Notes: a model not told the origin generated them from the sequence alone. A DNA stretch of 64,000 bases from Clostridium_AD sp050717545 (GCF_050717545.1 NZ_JBOITN010000032.1:1-64000); one strand, 5' to 3'; counted from the stretch's first letter, positions 30,806 through 40,961 are shown. Made by a program: numbers and translations.

Positions 30806-31375
30806 CTACTCGCATTTACTTTCATTTACCATATCATAAAGCATTTCTTGCTTTAACAAACTACTATTTCCACCTAATACATTTACTAATGTATAAGCAA
30901 ATGCTAAGGTTGATGCAGGCCCTCTGCTAGTAATCAAGTGATCATCAACCACAACGATATCTTCTACATAATTTGCATCTTTAAGCAATGTAGTATATAC
31001 CTCTCCAGGATATGATGTTATTGTGCGACCCTTAACAATTCCTGCTTTTTCTAGAATCATCGGCGCTGCACAAATAGCTGCAACAAATTTTTCAGGTGCT
31101 TTATCAAAATATTTTACTAAATCAATGACCCTTTCATCATTTCTTAAATTTGTTGCACCTGGTAATCCACCAGGTAAAACAATCATATCGTATTCTTTTA
31201 TTTCATCACTTATAATTTTGTCCGCCTTTACCTCAATGCCATGAGAACCTTTTACCATTTCTTCATTGATGCTTACGCAATTACATTCAAATCCTGCCCT
31301 TCTTAAAATATCAACTACAAATAATGCTTCACCCTCTTCAAACCCTTCTGCTAAAAAAACTGCAACTTTTCTCAA
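30806..31375 (-). CDS. DJ-1/PfpI (ThiJ)-family protein
   Basis: This gene encodes 189 residues, the full length for the DJ-1 branch. AVFLAEGFEEGEAL holds the conserved Glu, DMIVLPGGLPGATNLRND the oxyanion region, and FVAAICAAPMILEKAG the nucleophile-elbow Cys102. ITSYPGEVYTTLLKDANYVE and DHLITSRGPASTLAFAYTLV are typical of YajL/DJ-1 proteins. These act in protein and metabolite glycation repair (deglycase or glyoxalase activity is debated) or stress protection. The start follows GGGGAGAG. A fragment of a second copy, covering the last about 27 residues, lies at 45904-45985. Confidence 0.88.
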   Translation of the reverse strand: MRKVAVFLAEGFEEGEALFVVDILRRAGFECNCVSINEEMVKGSHGIEVKADKIISDEIKEYDMIVLPGGLPGATNLRNDERVIDLVKYFDKAPEKFVAAICAAPMILEKAGIVKGRTITSYPGEVYTTLLKDANYVEDIVVVDDHLITSRGPASTLAFAYTLVNVLGGNSSLLKQEMLYDMVNESKCE

Positions 31376-31575
31376 TTTAACTCTCCCCTTTCATTACTAA
31401 TATAATCATTACGTGGATTAAATTTTTATTATGCTTGCTTTATTTTTTCCTCAATTATACTTACTATGTTTTGTTAACTAATTTTCATTTCATGTTATAT
31501 AATTGCCCAATTATAACATAATCTGTATACTAAATATTACTAACAAATTTATTTACAGTATAATATAAACTTATT

Positions 31576-32952
31576 TTAAATTAAATTATCTATACCATTA
31601 ACCGTAGTTTGTTCATTGTCATTAATAGGAATAACTATGCATCTTTGGCCATTAATTATTTGAGATTTTATTTGAGATACTTTTTCGGGTTTTACTTGTA
31701 GTATAACATCATAATGAAGGGTAACATTATTATCTTCTGAAATTGCATCTGGAACTTTATCTAAATTAGTTTCTAATGTTTCTTCTAAATCAGTTGCACA
31801 GGCTTCTTCTAAAACCTCATTATCATCATTAACTTCTGTAGACAGGTCAGCTTCATTATCTATAACAACATTCTCTTGTTTAACTTGATCAAGTCTAGCT
31901 TGAAGTATTTCTACTTCTTTATGAAGGCGTTCTTCCTTTTTTCTTTGCACATTTGCCTTAAGAGCCTTTGTGTCAATTAAATGCTTTGCTAAAGTGATAT
32001 CATCACCAAAGTTCTCTACATAAGAGTTTTCAATCAAAGTAGTAATTTCCTGTGGAACTTCACTTTCTATTAAAAGGTTTTGTATATCCTTCTTAGTTAA
32101 GCTTATAGGTTCACAATCTGCATCATGATTTAGATCATTGTATTCTTCTATCATAGTGCTTAGGTTTTCTTGTATATCCATAAAAATTTTATCAGCTTTA
32201 TCATCACCTGCGCTAAAAGAATCTTTAATAATTGATTGAAATGTTTCCTTTTGCACCGTAGCCGTTGTTTTTGAATGACACCCTAGAACATTTTCCATTA
32301 ATTCAGTATGTGTATCCTTTGCATTTTTTGTATAATACATAATAGAATTAACATCGCAGCTACGATCAATAAATGCAGGAAACACAAATCCATTAGTTGG
32401 GGACTCGACTACCCAATCTCTAATACGTGCTCCTATTTCATTTTGCTGCTCAAAGTATCTAAGACCAGGCTCTGAAAGTGAAACTGGACATATTGCACAT
32501 AACACATATTCATATACTTCTTCAGATTCATCTATCTTTATATTATCTTTGGTCTTGCTAACAACATCATAAGCATCATGAAAAAAGAGTATTAAAAAAT
32601 TACCAGTGTAATCATAATTAGCTATAATCAAATCATAAAGATTACCTACAATAGCATCATCTTTTAATTGACTGTTTTTAAGATGCATAAGCGAGGTCTG
32701 TCTTTCATTTGTAAAATCTTCATTAGTTGTAAAGTTAAGCTCTAAAATATTATTCCCAATAGTTCCAGACAGTACTTTTTTAGCAATTTCTAAATATTTA
32801 AAGTATTCATCCTCATCTAAATTTAAAAAGCTTTCTCTAAATTTTAAAATAGTATGTTTTTCTCCGTTAACATAGCAGCCACACATTTTAGTGAAGGTAC
32901 ATTGTTCTTTTTTAAAACGTCTTTTTAACTCAAGTATATCTTTTCTTCTCAT
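31576..32952 (-). CDS. DUF4317 family protein
   Basis: This gene encodes 458 residues. It begins RRKDILELKRRFKKEQCTFT and KMCGCYVNGEKHTILKFRES, the strongly conserved start of DUF4317 proteins found in clostridia. Also present are FFHDAYDVVSKTKDN, YEYVLCAICPVSLSEPGLRY and PTNGFVFPAFIDRSCDVNSI. A long acidic, poorly conserved stretch (about 360-420, EEACATDLEETLETNLDK) precedes a short C-terminal beta segment. Function is unknown and no catalytic motif is obvious. It is a single gene with AGGAGC near the ATG. Confidence 0.85.
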   Translation of the reverse strand: MRRKDILELKRRFKKEQCTFTKMCGCYVNGEKHTILKFRESFLNLDEDEYFKYLEIAKKVLSGTIGNNILELNFTTNEDFTNERQTSLMHLKNSQLKDDAIVGNLYDLIIANYDYTGNFLILFFHDAYDVVSKTKDNIKIDESEEVYEYVLCAICPVSLSEPGLRYFEQQNEIGARIRDWVVESPTNGFVFPAFIDRSCDVNSIMYYTKNAKDTHTELMENVLGCHSKTTATVQKETFQSIIKDSFSAGDDKADKIFMDIQENLSTMIEEYNDLNHDADCEPISLTKKDIQNLLIESEVPQEITTLIENSYVENFGDDITLAKHLIDTKALKANVQRKKEERLHKEVEILQARLDQVKQENVVIDNEADLSTEVNDDNEVLEEACATDLEETLETNLDKVPDAISEDNNVTLHYDVILQVKPEKVSQIKSQIINGQRCIVIPINDNEQTTVNGIDNLI

Positions 32953-33321
32953 TTATAAGCTCCTCAATTTATAGACAAACCCTACGTAAATTTATAACTT
33001 AAATGGTTTGTCTTTAGTATTTTTTATTTGTAGCTATAATTAATATATTATCGTTATTAATTATAGTATTTTTTTTACAGAAAATAAAGGGTTTATATTA
33101 GTAAAACAACAAATATTCGATACAACCTATGTAAGGTTCCCGACCCTTGAATTTTGGAATAGAAAGACTACTAGAATTTTAGCAGGCGTAATGTCCGATA
33201 TTATAGGTTTAACCGGGGGTAGTTAATTGTTGTAGATTTATCTGTTATAATGAATACAAAGATATAAAATATTGTGAGTAAATAATTGCAAGTGAAGCTT
33301 ACAAAATAAAGGGTGATTAGG
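32953..33321. other. Intergenic region with an unassigned open frame
   Basis: The plus strand is open from about 33075 to a TAA at 33225-33227, reading QQIFDTTYVRFPTLEFWNRK, then TTRILAGVMSDIIGLTGGS. Composition looks like protein and a fragment is likely, but there is no start codon and no family is recognised. The ribosome site AAAGGGTGA of the next gene lies at 33307-33315. Confidence 0.35.
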
Positions 33322-35094
33322 ATGAATGTAAAAGAAAGAATTGAACAATTAAGAAATGAAATGAGACAAAGAGGTATAGATGCTTACATTGTGCCCAGTT
33401 CGGACCCACACCAAAGTGAATATGTAGCAGAGCACTATGCTGCTAGGACTTTTATGACAGGATTTACAGGTTCTGCAGGTACTGCAATTGTAACTTTAAC
33501 ACAGGCAGGTTTATGGACAGACGGAAGATATTTTATACAAGCAGAAGATCAATTAATAGATACAGGAGTAACACTATTTAAAATAGGCCTAGATGGTGTC
33601 CCAACTTTAGAAGCATTTTTGAAAGAAACACTTAATAAGGGAGCAAAAATTGCTTTTGATGGTAAGGTTATTTCGGAAGAGTATTTTAGAGAACTAAAGA
33701 TTACTTTAGAATCTTGTAGATTTTCCTATGAGGTTAATGAAGATTTAGTAGATATAATTTGGAAAGATAGACCACAGAAACCTTGTAGCAATGTAATTCT
33801 ACATGATGTAGCATATGCCGGAGAGTCAAGAGAATCAAAACTTGCTAAGGTAGAAAGTGAAATGGAAAATATGGGAGCAAATTACTATGTTATATCTGGA
33901 CTTGATGACATAGCGTGGCTGTTAAACATTAGAGCGAGAGATGTAAAATGCAACCCACTAAGTATCTCTTATGTAGTTGTTTCAGAGGAAAAATATTTTT
34001 TATTTATAGACGATAAGAAAATAAATTCTGGGGTTAGGCGAGAACTTGAAAAGGCTAATGTAGAAATAATGGCTTACGAAAGCATAAGTGAATTTTTAGG
34101 GAAAATCAAAGATGGAGCAATATTACTTGATGCAGCAAGAACTAGTACTTGGATTTATAGTTCTATAAATATTAAGATTTTAGAGGCTATGGATATTACT
34201 ACAAGATTTAAAGCTATAAAGAATGAGATTCAAATTAAAAATGTTAGAAAGGCTATGCTGCGCGATGGTGTGGCTATGGTTAAATTTATAACATGGATAA
34301 AGAAAACTATAAAATCTCGTAATATTACAGAAATAGAAGCATCAGATAAAATCGAGGAGATAAGAAGTGCAGGAGAAAACTTCTATGATTTAAGCTTTGC
34401 ATCAGTTTCAGCTTATAAAGAAAATGCTTCTATGCCTCATTACTCGGCTACGCAGAAAAATCAAGCTACTATAAAGCCGAAGGGGCTTTATCTATTAGAC
34501 TCTGGTGCTCAATATTTAGATGGAACAACGGATATCACAAGAACACTAGCTGTAGGTCACTTAACTGAGGAAGAAAAAACAGATTTTACATTAGTATTAA
34601 GAGGAATGATTAATCTAACATTGCAGAGATTTTTATATGGAACTACAGGTTCAAATTTAGATATTATTGCTAGAATTCCACTTTGGAATGCAGGTATGGA
34701 TTATAAGCATGGAACAGGACATGGAGTAGGTTTCTTTCTAAATGTTCATGAAGGACCACACAGAATATCTGTGATTCCTAATACTGTTGTTCTTAAAAAA
34801 GGAATGGTAGTATCCAATGAACCAGGAGTTTATAAATTAGGAAAGCATGGTATAAGAATAGAAGACTTAGTTGTAGTTCAAGAAGATGAAAAAACTGAGT
34901 ATGGTGGACAATTTATGAAGTTTGAGACTTTAACACTATGCCCTATAGACTTAGAAGCTATAGATGTGTCCTTATTAACAATTGATGAAAAATCCTGGTT
35001 AAATAATTATCATAAAACTGTATTTGAGAAGCTCTCTACTTATTTACAAGGAGAAGAACTAGAATACTTAAAACAAGCAACAGTAGCAATATAA
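33322..35094 (+). CDS. Xaa-Pro aminopeptidase (M24B, aminopeptidase P family)
   Basis: The protein has 590 residues from the ATG at 33322; the GTG three codons earlier is part of the ribosome site. It has the three-domain long form. Two creatinase-like N-terminal domains begin MRQRGIDAYIVPSSDPHQSE and GSAGTAIVTLTQAGLWTDGR. The C-terminal pita-bread metalloprotease domain has LLDSGAQYLDGTTDITRTLA (two Asp ligands), HGTGHGVGFFLNVHEGP (His), SNEPGVYK (Glu) and GIRIEDLVVV (Glu). It removes an N-terminal residue preceding proline in peptides, using two Mn2+. It is cytosolic. A strong bidirectional terminator follows at 35108-35154. Confidence 0.92.
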   Translation: MNVKERIEQLRNEMRQRGIDAYIVPSSDPHQSEYVAEHYAARTFMTGFTGSAGTAIVTLTQAGLWTDGRYFIQAEDQLIDTGVTLFKIGLDGVPTLEAFLKETLNKGAKIAFDGKVISEEYFRELKITLESCRFSYEVNEDLVDIIWKDRPQKPCSNVILHDVAYAGESRESKLAKVESEMENMGANYYVISGLDDIAWLLNIRARDVKCNPLSISYVVVSEEKYFLFIDDKKINSGVRRELEKANVEIMAYESISEFLGKIKDGAILLDAARTSTWIYSSINIKILEAMDITTRFKAIKNEIQIKNVRKAMLRDGVAMVKFITWIKKTIKSRNITEIEASDKIEEIRSAGENFYDLSFASVSAYKENASMPHYSATQKNQATIKPKGLYLLDSGAQYLDGTTDITRTLAVGHLTEEEKTDFTLVLRGMINLTLQRFLYGTTGSNLDIIARIPLWNAGMDYKHGTGHGVGFFLNVHEGPHRISVIPNTVVLKKGMVVSNEPGVYKLGKHGIRIEDLVVVQEDEKTEYGGQFMKFETLTLCPIDLEAIDVSLLTIDEKSWLNNYHKTVFEKLSTYLQGEELEYLKQATVAI

Positions 35095-35107
35095 ATATAA
35101 TATTCTA

Positions 35108-35154
35108 AACAAGTTAGTAGTAGTTTACTTTTAGTGAACTACTACTAACTTGTT
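35108..35154. terminator. Bidirectional terminator
   Basis: AAACAAGTTAGTAGTAGTT (from 35108) pairs with AACTACTACTAACTTGTTT up to about 35155 around a 10-base loop. It lies between the convergent aminopeptidase gene (+) and the glycan operon (-). Confidence 0.85.
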
Positions 35155-35194
35155 TAGCCCTGTTTAAATTTTAATTATGAATTTTCTTACACTT

Positions 35195-36076
35195 CTACTC
35201 CCAAGGCAGATTAGAATGTAACACATCATTAAATTCACAAATTAACTGTTCTTCATATTTCCCCTTGTAGCTTCCATTTACAAACTTATCAAAAGCTTCA
35301 TTATAAAATTTTTGCCATGACAACTCTTCTTTGCCTGGTATTATTGGATAGTATAAAACCCCATTATCTTTTGCGGCTTTTAAATCTCCAGGTGCATCAC
35401 CCACCATTAATACTTGAGAATTATCATATTTCTCATTTTTTACATATGCAATACATGAAGTTTTAGATCCCATTTCCTGTCCAGCTAATACTTTAACAAA
35501 ACAAGCAATTCCATGTTCATTCCATTCCTTTTTTAATGCCTCGGCATTAGCAGAAGAAATTACAGCTATATCAGCATATTTTTGTGCTTTTTCTAAACTT
35601 TTGTTAACACTTTCAAAAGGTAAACAATCTACCTTAGATTTTGCAATCGCCTCGTTAACTGACTTAGACCAAATAATAGCCTTTTCTAAAAAAATATCAC
35701 TATGCTCTTCTATCCTAGCCTCAAGTAAAACATTAGATAATTCATCATTCTCCTTCGTCCACTCACATAGAGATTTAATATCTGGAAGTTTAAATTTTTT
35801 ATTTAATATTGTTTTCTTGTCCTTTAATAACTCAAAGACTTTTACCAATGCTAAAAAACGATTTATTCCTCGCCATTGTGAGTAAAGATTAACATAGTTC
35901 CATACCTGCGTAACATCTTCTGCAATACTTTCCAACTTCCATATTTTAATCATCTTTGGTCCGAAAATTTCTTTATGCTTGTATTCCATGGTATTTACAG
36001 CACATCCATCAGAATCTACACACACTAAAAACTCTTTTTCTTTTTTCATCTCTTTTAACTTTAATGCTGAGTCCAT
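35195..36076 (-). CDS. HAD-family hydrolase at the end of the glycan operon
   Basis: The protein has 293 residues from the ATG at 36076; AAAAGGA is 11 bases away, while the in-frame ATG at 36088 overlaps it. The HAD core has VCVDSDGCAVNTM (motif I, two Asp), AVISSANAEALKKEW (motif II), a KVLAGQEMGSKTSC stretch and VLMVGDAPGDLKAAKDN (motif IV). A large helical cap follows. It resembles phosphatases that act on sugar phosphates. Being last in a cluster with GH88 and GH3 genes and a sugar ABC importer, it may dephosphorylate or recycle a product of that pathway. The substrate is not known. Confidence 0.78.
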   Translation of the reverse strand: MDSALKLKEMKKEKEFLVCVDSDGCAVNTMEYKHKEIFGPKMIKIWKLESIAEDVTQVWNYVNLYSQWRGINRFLALVKVFELLKDKKTILNKKFKLPDIKSLCEWTKENDELSNVLLEARIEEHSDIFLEKAIIWSKSVNEAIAKSKVDCLPFESVNKSLEKAQKYADIAVISSANAEALKKEWNEHGIACFVKVLAGQEMGSKTSCIAYVKNEKYDNSQVLMVGDAPGDLKAAKDNGVLYYPIIPGKEELSWQKFYNEAFDKFVNGSYKGKYEEQLICEFNDVLHSNLPWE

Positions 36077-36159
36077 TTTATATACCATCCTTTTAATACA
36101 ATCCTTATAAATACTTTTGGAATCAAATTCTAGCTTACTCCCAAAGTAAATTTAGAATA

Positions 36160-37269
36160 CTAAAAAATACGTCTTTTCCAACCTAATAATTTTGCTATCC
36201 CCTCTACAAAAAAGTAATCACCATAAATCAGTGAAACATTTATTCCAACATTACCTGGCTTATTGCTGGTAGCAGAATTTAAAATCCCTTCCTCTTCTGG
36301 TTTATTAAAGTTTGAATAGTTTTTCGCAAGAGAAAACAATATCTTTTCTGCCCAGTTTTTGTAAACTTGTCCTTCCTCTTTGCTAAGACAAGCAGCGATT
36401 TCAAGCAATCCTGAAGCTGCACAAGCAGCTGCAGAAGTATCCCTTGGTTCACCAATATTTGATGGTAATCTAAAATCCCAATATGCTATGTTATCTTCAG
36501 GCATACAAGAAATAAAATATTTTGCAACTTTAATTGCTGCTTCTAAATACTTAATATCACCTGTAGATTTATAACAATTAGCCATACCATATATTGCCCA
36601 CGCTTGCCCCCTACTCCATGATGAACCTGGTCTATATCCCTGCCCTCCCTTTTCATCTACAACTTCACCAGTTTCTGGATCAAAACATACAACATGTTTT
36701 ACTGACCCGTCATCTCTTATAAAATCATGAATTACTGTATCTGCATGTGCTACCGCTATATGTTTAAATCTTGGATCTCCTGACTCAGTAGAAGCCCAAA
36801 ACAGTAAAGATAAATTCATACACGTATCAATAATTGACCAACCAATTTTTTCATCCTGATTCCAAGCACGTATAAAGTTTCCCGCAATATTAAATCTTCC
36901 TGCTAGAAAATTTGCTGCAAAAATCCCACGTCGCCTTGCATCCTCATCACCAGTTATCTTATATTTAATTACTGCTGTTGGTAAAAATTGAAATCCTACA
37001 TCATGATGGAACCTATTTTCCATTAGGTACAAAGCTTCTATTTTCTCATCAAAGTCCCATGCAGCATTTTTATATTTATCTTTTCCAGTCATTTCGTACA
37101 TAACCCAAAGCGTTCCTGGCCAAAATCCAGATGTCCACCAATCATAGCTATTATTATCATAAACACCATCTTTAGTCATATGACAAGCTTTAGCATTTAG
37201 CGAATACATATTTGTGTTAACTTTTTTTTCAATTTTCTCTAATATATCTTGCACACTTAAACTTCCCAT
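36160..37269 (-). CDS. Unsaturated glucuronyl hydrolase (GH88)
   Basis: The protein has 369 residues from the ATG at 37269, which has GGGAGGT upstream. The (alpha/alpha)6-barrel family features are DWWTSGFWPGTLWVMYEMTG with a catalytic Asp region, GWSIIDTCMNLSLLFWAS with the second essential Asp, GYRPGSSWSRGQAWAIYGMA and DTSAAACAASGLLEI. The enzyme hydrolyses the 4,5-unsaturated uronic acid from the non-reducing end of disaccharides released by polysaccharide lyases from hyaluronan, chondroitin or similar polymers. There is no signal peptide, so it acts on imported sugars. It lies between the GH3 and HAD genes. Confidence 0.9.
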   Translation of the reverse strand: MGSLSVQDILEKIEKKVNTNMYSLNAKACHMTKDGVYDNNSYDWWTSGFWPGTLWVMYEMTGKDKYKNAAWDFDEKIEALYLMENRFHHDVGFQFLPTAVIKYKITGDEDARRRGIFAANFLAGRFNIAGNFIRAWNQDEKIGWSIIDTCMNLSLLFWASTESGDPRFKHIAVAHADTVIHDFIRDDGSVKHVVCFDPETGEVVDEKGGQGYRPGSSWSRGQAWAIYGMANCYKSTGDIKYLEAAIKVAKYFISCMPEDNIAYWDFRLPSNIGEPRDTSAAACAASGLLEIAACLSKEEGQVYKNWAEKILFSLAKNYSNFNKPEEEGILNSATSNKPGNVGINVSLIYGDYFFVEGIAKLLGWKRRIF

Positions 37270-37302
37270 ATCCGTACCTCCCAAAAAACTATTCTTCTAT
37301 GT

Positions 37303-39024
37303 TTATTTACCAAGTTTATACTCAATAGGCCATTCGCCTTCAGGAACTACTTCACCAAATATTACTCCCGCAACAACCTCTATATTCGCTGGAGATGTTG
37401 CAAATGTTATAATAACTGAATCCGCTTCTTTTGGTATACTTAATACTTCATAAGGCGTATTGGTAACTAGTATTACTTTCTTAGATTTATCACCTGCGAT
37501 TTCTTTTATAATATCATTATTTGCAAGTTTTCCTCGTATATAGAAATTAGTTACAACTATTGTATCGAAGTCGTTAACTCTTCTTCTAATATTTTCTATA
37601 TCTTGTTCATCGAAAGTATAACTTGTTTCTAAATATGTAACATTTTTATTATACTTTGAGCACTTTTTAAACAATATACCTGGATGCCAAGTAAAATCAT
37701 TTGGTGTTTTATTTATTTGTTCTATAATTAATATCTTTTCTTCTTTATTTAAAGGTAACAAATTACTTCTATCTCTTGCCACAAGAACAGATTTTCTTGC
37801 AACCAATTTTGATAGTGCAATAATTCTCTTATCGTTAATTACATTTTCAGGTTTTTCATCTGTCATTTTTTCATAATTAAAGAGCCCATACTCATACTTT
37901 GTATTTAATACTCTATAAACTTTTTTATCTAATTCGTAAGCACTTATTCTTCCTTCTTGAAGAAATTGTTTTATGGTATTAAAGGTTTCTTCAACTAAAC
38001 TTCCTTCAGCCTTCATTAGTACAAGATCTGCGCCAGCTTCAAGAGATAATGCACAAGCATTTGCAACTCCATATCTTGTAGCAATAGCACCCATGGTCAT
38101 ACTGTCTGTAGCAATTACTCCCTCAAATTTTAATTCCTCTCTTAGTAACCCAGTTAATATCTTCTTTGACACTGTAGCGATATTCTCACTATCAAATGCT
38201 GGGAATATACTGTGAGCAATCATAATTGATGGCAACAAATCTTTTTCAATAAGAACTTTGTAAGGTAATAATTCTCTTTTTAACATAGTTACTTTATCAA
38301 CATTTATAATTGGCACCTCAAAATGGGCATCTACAGGTGAATCTCCTCTTCCAGGAAAATGCTTGCCTGTTGCAATCAAACCACCCTCTTTGAACCCTAA
38401 ACAAGATTGCTCGGAGTATTCCACAACTTCTTCTACTCTATCTGAATAAGATCTTGTATAAACCTCTGGGTTTCTAGAATCTACATTAACATCAATTACT
38501 GGTGAATGTATCCAATTAAACCCAACAGCTTTACTTTGCTTAGAAACAGCTAACGCAACTTCATATGCTAATTTGCTATCACCAGTTGATCTTATTCCCA
38601 TTGGCTTTGTGAAAATATTTACTCCACTAAAATTAAAGTCTGAACTAGTACCACCTTCTTGATCAAAAGCGAAGTGAAGGGGTATTCCATGAGGCCTGCT
38701 CATTGCTAATTCTTGAAATCCATCAAGTAATTCTTTATATTGTGAAGCAGTTGTAGTTGGAGGCTCTATACCAATTTTAAAACCTTTTTCATCTACAACA
38801 TTAACAACAGTTTCTCCTGATTTAGGATTTACATAACTTCCAAAACTTCTTGAAGTTGGAGAAAGCCTTAACCCACCACAATGATATTTAGTTATAAACT
38901 CGTATATATGTGGCATTGCTATAGTTCCACTAAAGCCTAATGTTAATACTGCTCCAACCTTTTCATCTAATGTCATCTTAGAAACTAAATTTTTCACATA
39001 TTTATTCTCAGTCCTCAAAATCAT
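37303..39024 (-). CDS. Family 3 glycoside hydrolase, beta-N-acetylhexosaminidase type
   Basis: This gene encodes 573 residues. KHFPGRGDSPVDAHFEVP is the GH3 NagZ-type motif (usually KHFPGHGDTxxDSH) with the His used as acid/base in the Asp-His dyad, and VIATDSMTMGAIATRYG carries the nucleophile Asp. FDQEGGTSSDFNF and RNPEVYTRSYSDR belong to the same fold. The C-terminal domain, about 380-573, is Rossmann-like (VTYLETSYTFDEQDIENIRR). It should release N-acetylhexosamine, or another beta-linked sugar, from imported oligosaccharides. No signal peptide is seen. It overlaps the stop of the permease gene upstream by four bases (39021-39024), so it is translationally coupled to the ABC importer. Confidence 0.85.
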   Translation of the reverse strand: MILRTENKYVKNLVSKMTLDEKVGAVLTLGFSGTIAMPHIYEFITKYHCGGLRLSPTSRSFGSYVNPKSGETVVNVVDEKGFKIGIEPPTTTASQYKELLDGFQELAMSRPHGIPLHFAFDQEGGTSSDFNFSGVNIFTKPMGIRSTGDSKLAYEVALAVSKQSKAVGFNWIHSPVIDVNVDSRNPEVYTRSYSDRVEEVVEYSEQSCLGFKEGGLIATGKHFPGRGDSPVDAHFEVPIINVDKVTMLKRELLPYKVLIEKDLLPSIMIAHSIFPAFDSENIATVSKKILTGLLREELKFEGVIATDSMTMGAIATRYGVANACALSLEAGADLVLMKAEGSLVEETFNTIKQFLQEGRISAYELDKKVYRVLNTKYEYGLFNYEKMTDEKPENVINDKRIIALSKLVARKSVLVARDRSNLLPLNKEEKILIIEQINKTPNDFTWHPGILFKKCSKYNKNVTYLETSYTFDEQDIENIRRRVNDFDTIVVTNFYIRGKLANNDIIKEIAGDKSKKVILVTNTPYEVLSIPKEADSVIITFATSPANIEVVAGVIFGEVVPEGEWPIEYKLGK

Positions 39025-39890
39025 CCTTTAACACCGCCAACAGTCAAACCAGAAATAAATTGCTTACTAGCCAATATATATACTATAAGCATTGGTATTA
39101 ATGCTATAGAAGCTCCAGCCACCATTATGTTCCATTGAATCGCAGCTCCATCAGCATATTTTAGGTTTACAACTCCTACCGTCAATGTCATAAGACTTCT
39201 ATTCATTATTGAAAATATAGATGGCAATACGTATGAATTCCAAGCGTCTCTAAACGAAAACAATCCAACAACCCCTAGTATAGGTCTAATTAAGGGAAGT
39301 ATTATTTGCCAATAAATTCTAAACGAACTACAACCATCTATTTTTGCAGCTTCGTCAAGTTCCTTTGGAATTCCTTTTACGAATCTTTCAACTATAAATA
39401 TGTTCATACCTTGTGCTCCAATTTGAATTAAAATTATTGCCCACATACTGTTGTTTAGTCCGATACTTACCATCATAATATACAATGGTTTATATACAAT
39501 TGCTCCTAAAGTTATAAACATTGTAGATAGAAGTACTCCTTTAAAAATTTTTTTACCAACAAAATCCTTCCTTGCAAGTACATATCCTGCCATTGACGAA
39601 ATTATTAAAGCGCCCAAAGTAACAAAGACACAAAAATAAAGACTGTTCCAAGTATATATTGCAAAATTGGCTTTTTGCCATGCATCAATATAATTTGTAA
39701 GATTCCATACCTTTGGAATGATGTTACCACCTATCATTAGTTCATTATTACTTTTAAATGACCCTAAAATAATATAAATAACAGGAAACAATGTAAATAT
39801 AACCATAGAAATTATGAAAATCCATTTCAATATATCAAGGAATATCCTCAAAAGAAATTTTACATTTTTATAATTTGAATTAGCTTTCAT
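39021..39890 (-). CDS. ABC sugar transporter permease, MalG type (CUT1)
   Basis: The protein has 289 residues from the ATG at 39890, chosen for AAAGGTGG upstream. It has six helices and the EAA loop ELDEAAKIDGCSSFRIYWQI that docks the ATPase. It begins WIFIISMVIFTLFPVIYIIL and ends ASKQFISGLTVGGVKG, as usual for MalG-like subunits. With the permease at 39930 and the binding protein at 40962 it forms a carbohydrate importer. No ATPase gene is present, so a shared MsmX-type ATPase elsewhere is expected. It is coupled to the GH3 gene by ATGA overlap. Confidence 0.9.
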   Translation of the reverse strand: MKANSNYKNVKFLLRIFLDILKWIFIISMVIFTLFPVIYIILGSFKSNNELMIGGNIIPKVWNLTNYIDAWQKANFAIYTWNSLYFCVFVTLGALIISSMAGYVLARKDFVGKKIFKGVLLSTMFITLGAIVYKPLYIMMVSIGLNNSMWAIILIQIGAQGMNIFIVERFVKGIPKELDEAAKIDGCSSFRIYWQIILPLIRPILGVVGLFSFRDAWNSYVLPSIFSIMNRSLMTLTVGVVNLKYADGAAIQWNIMVAGASIALIPMLIVYILASKQFISGLTVGGVKG

Positions 39891-39929
39891 ATTAATTCCA
39901 CCTTTCATTTAGCCCTTCACCTCATTTTA

Positions 39930-40880
39930 TTATGTGTCCTCATTTGATTTTCTAGAGTAATAGAGATACGCGCAGGTTATTAAACCAACAATAATAGCTG
40001 ATACAAATGCTGCTGTAGCACCATAACCATAATCAGTTCTGAAATCAGAACCATCAGACATAGGGAAAAATAGCTTATATACATAAAGAAACATAACATC
40101 TGTGGATCCATTTGGACCTCCGCCAGTAAGAACCATAATACTTTCATATCCCTTAAGTGATACAGTTATCGCCATCATTATTATAACCTGCATAACTGGT
40201 CCAAGCATAGGAATGGTTATAAACCATGTTGTTTGCAACTTATTTGCACCATCAATCTCCGCACTTTCATATATTTCTTGCGGTATTGATTGAAGACCCG
40301 CAATAAAATAGATCATATAATTACCTATTGCTCCCCATACTGCTACTAAAATTACTGACACCATAGCATATTTTCTACCTAGCCAATTAACAGGCTGGCT
40401 AACCAAATGGAATCCTACTAATATCTGGTTAAGTACACCATTGTATGGATTCAATATGTAATAAAACATCATGGCCATAACAGCAGTACTGATAATTGTA
40501 GGCATAAAAATCATAGCTCTAACTATATCTTTTCCTTTTAATTTTTCATTTATAAATAATGCAAGAAGAAATGATATCGGAATAGTCAAAAGGATTTTTC
40601 CACCACCATACACAAATGTATTCATAACTGTTTTCCAAAAATAAGTATCCCTTGTGAAAATTCTAACAAAATTTGCCATACCTATAAATTTAGCTGGTGT
40701 AGATTCGTCAAATTCAGAGAACATATACCTAAGAACCCATAGTAATGGATATATAGAAAATACCAAAAGAAAAATAAAACTAGGAAGAATCATTCCATAT
40801 GTCTGCAGTCTTTCTTTTAGATTTTCTTTCTTATTATAATTTGAAGATTTATTAGTATTATTTCTTTGTATAACTTGCAT
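39930..40880 (-). CDS. ABC sugar transporter permease, MalF type (CUT1)
   Basis: This gene encodes 316 residues. After a basic N-terminus (about 1-28) come six helices, with the EAA loop QEIYESAEIDGANKLQTTWF near residues 205-225 and GGGPNGSTDVMFLYVYKLFF toward the end, both standard for MalF/UgpA-like subunits. It pairs with the MalG-type subunit encoded 39 bases downstream. The start has AAGGGGGAAGAG. A stem-loop (40908-40939) separates it from the binding-protein gene and probably makes the binding protein more abundant than the membrane parts. Confidence 0.9.
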   Translation of the reverse strand: MQVIQRNNTNKSSNYNKKENLKERLQTYGMILPSFIFLLVFSIYPLLWVLRYMFSEFDESTPAKFIGMANFVRIFTRDTYFWKTVMNTFVYGGGKILLTIPISFLLALFINEKLKGKDIVRAMIFMPTIISTAVMAMMFYYILNPYNGVLNQILVGFHLVSQPVNWLGRKYAMVSVILVAVWGAIGNYMIYFIAGLQSIPQEIYESAEIDGANKLQTTWFITIPMLGPVMQVIIMMAITVSLKGYESIMVLTGGGPNGSTDVMFLYVYKLFFPMSDGSDFRTDYGYGATAAFVSAIIVGLITCAYLYYSRKSNEDT

Positions 40881-40907
40881 GTCTCTTCCCCCTTTTTAAA
40901 AATTATG

Positions 40908-40939
40908 CCTGGTACTCCTTTGTGTTTCCGGAGCCAGGC
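40908..40939 (-). terminator. Stem-loop between binding-protein and permease genes
   Basis: GCCTGGTACTCC (40908-40919) and GGAGCCAGGC (40930-40939) pair with a two-base bulge. There is no T-tract of note on the minus strand until TTTTTAAAAAGG. Such structures after solute-binding-protein genes protect the upstream mRNA or give partial termination. Confidence 0.6.
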
Positions 40940-40961
40940 ACATTTAATTTATACTTACTAT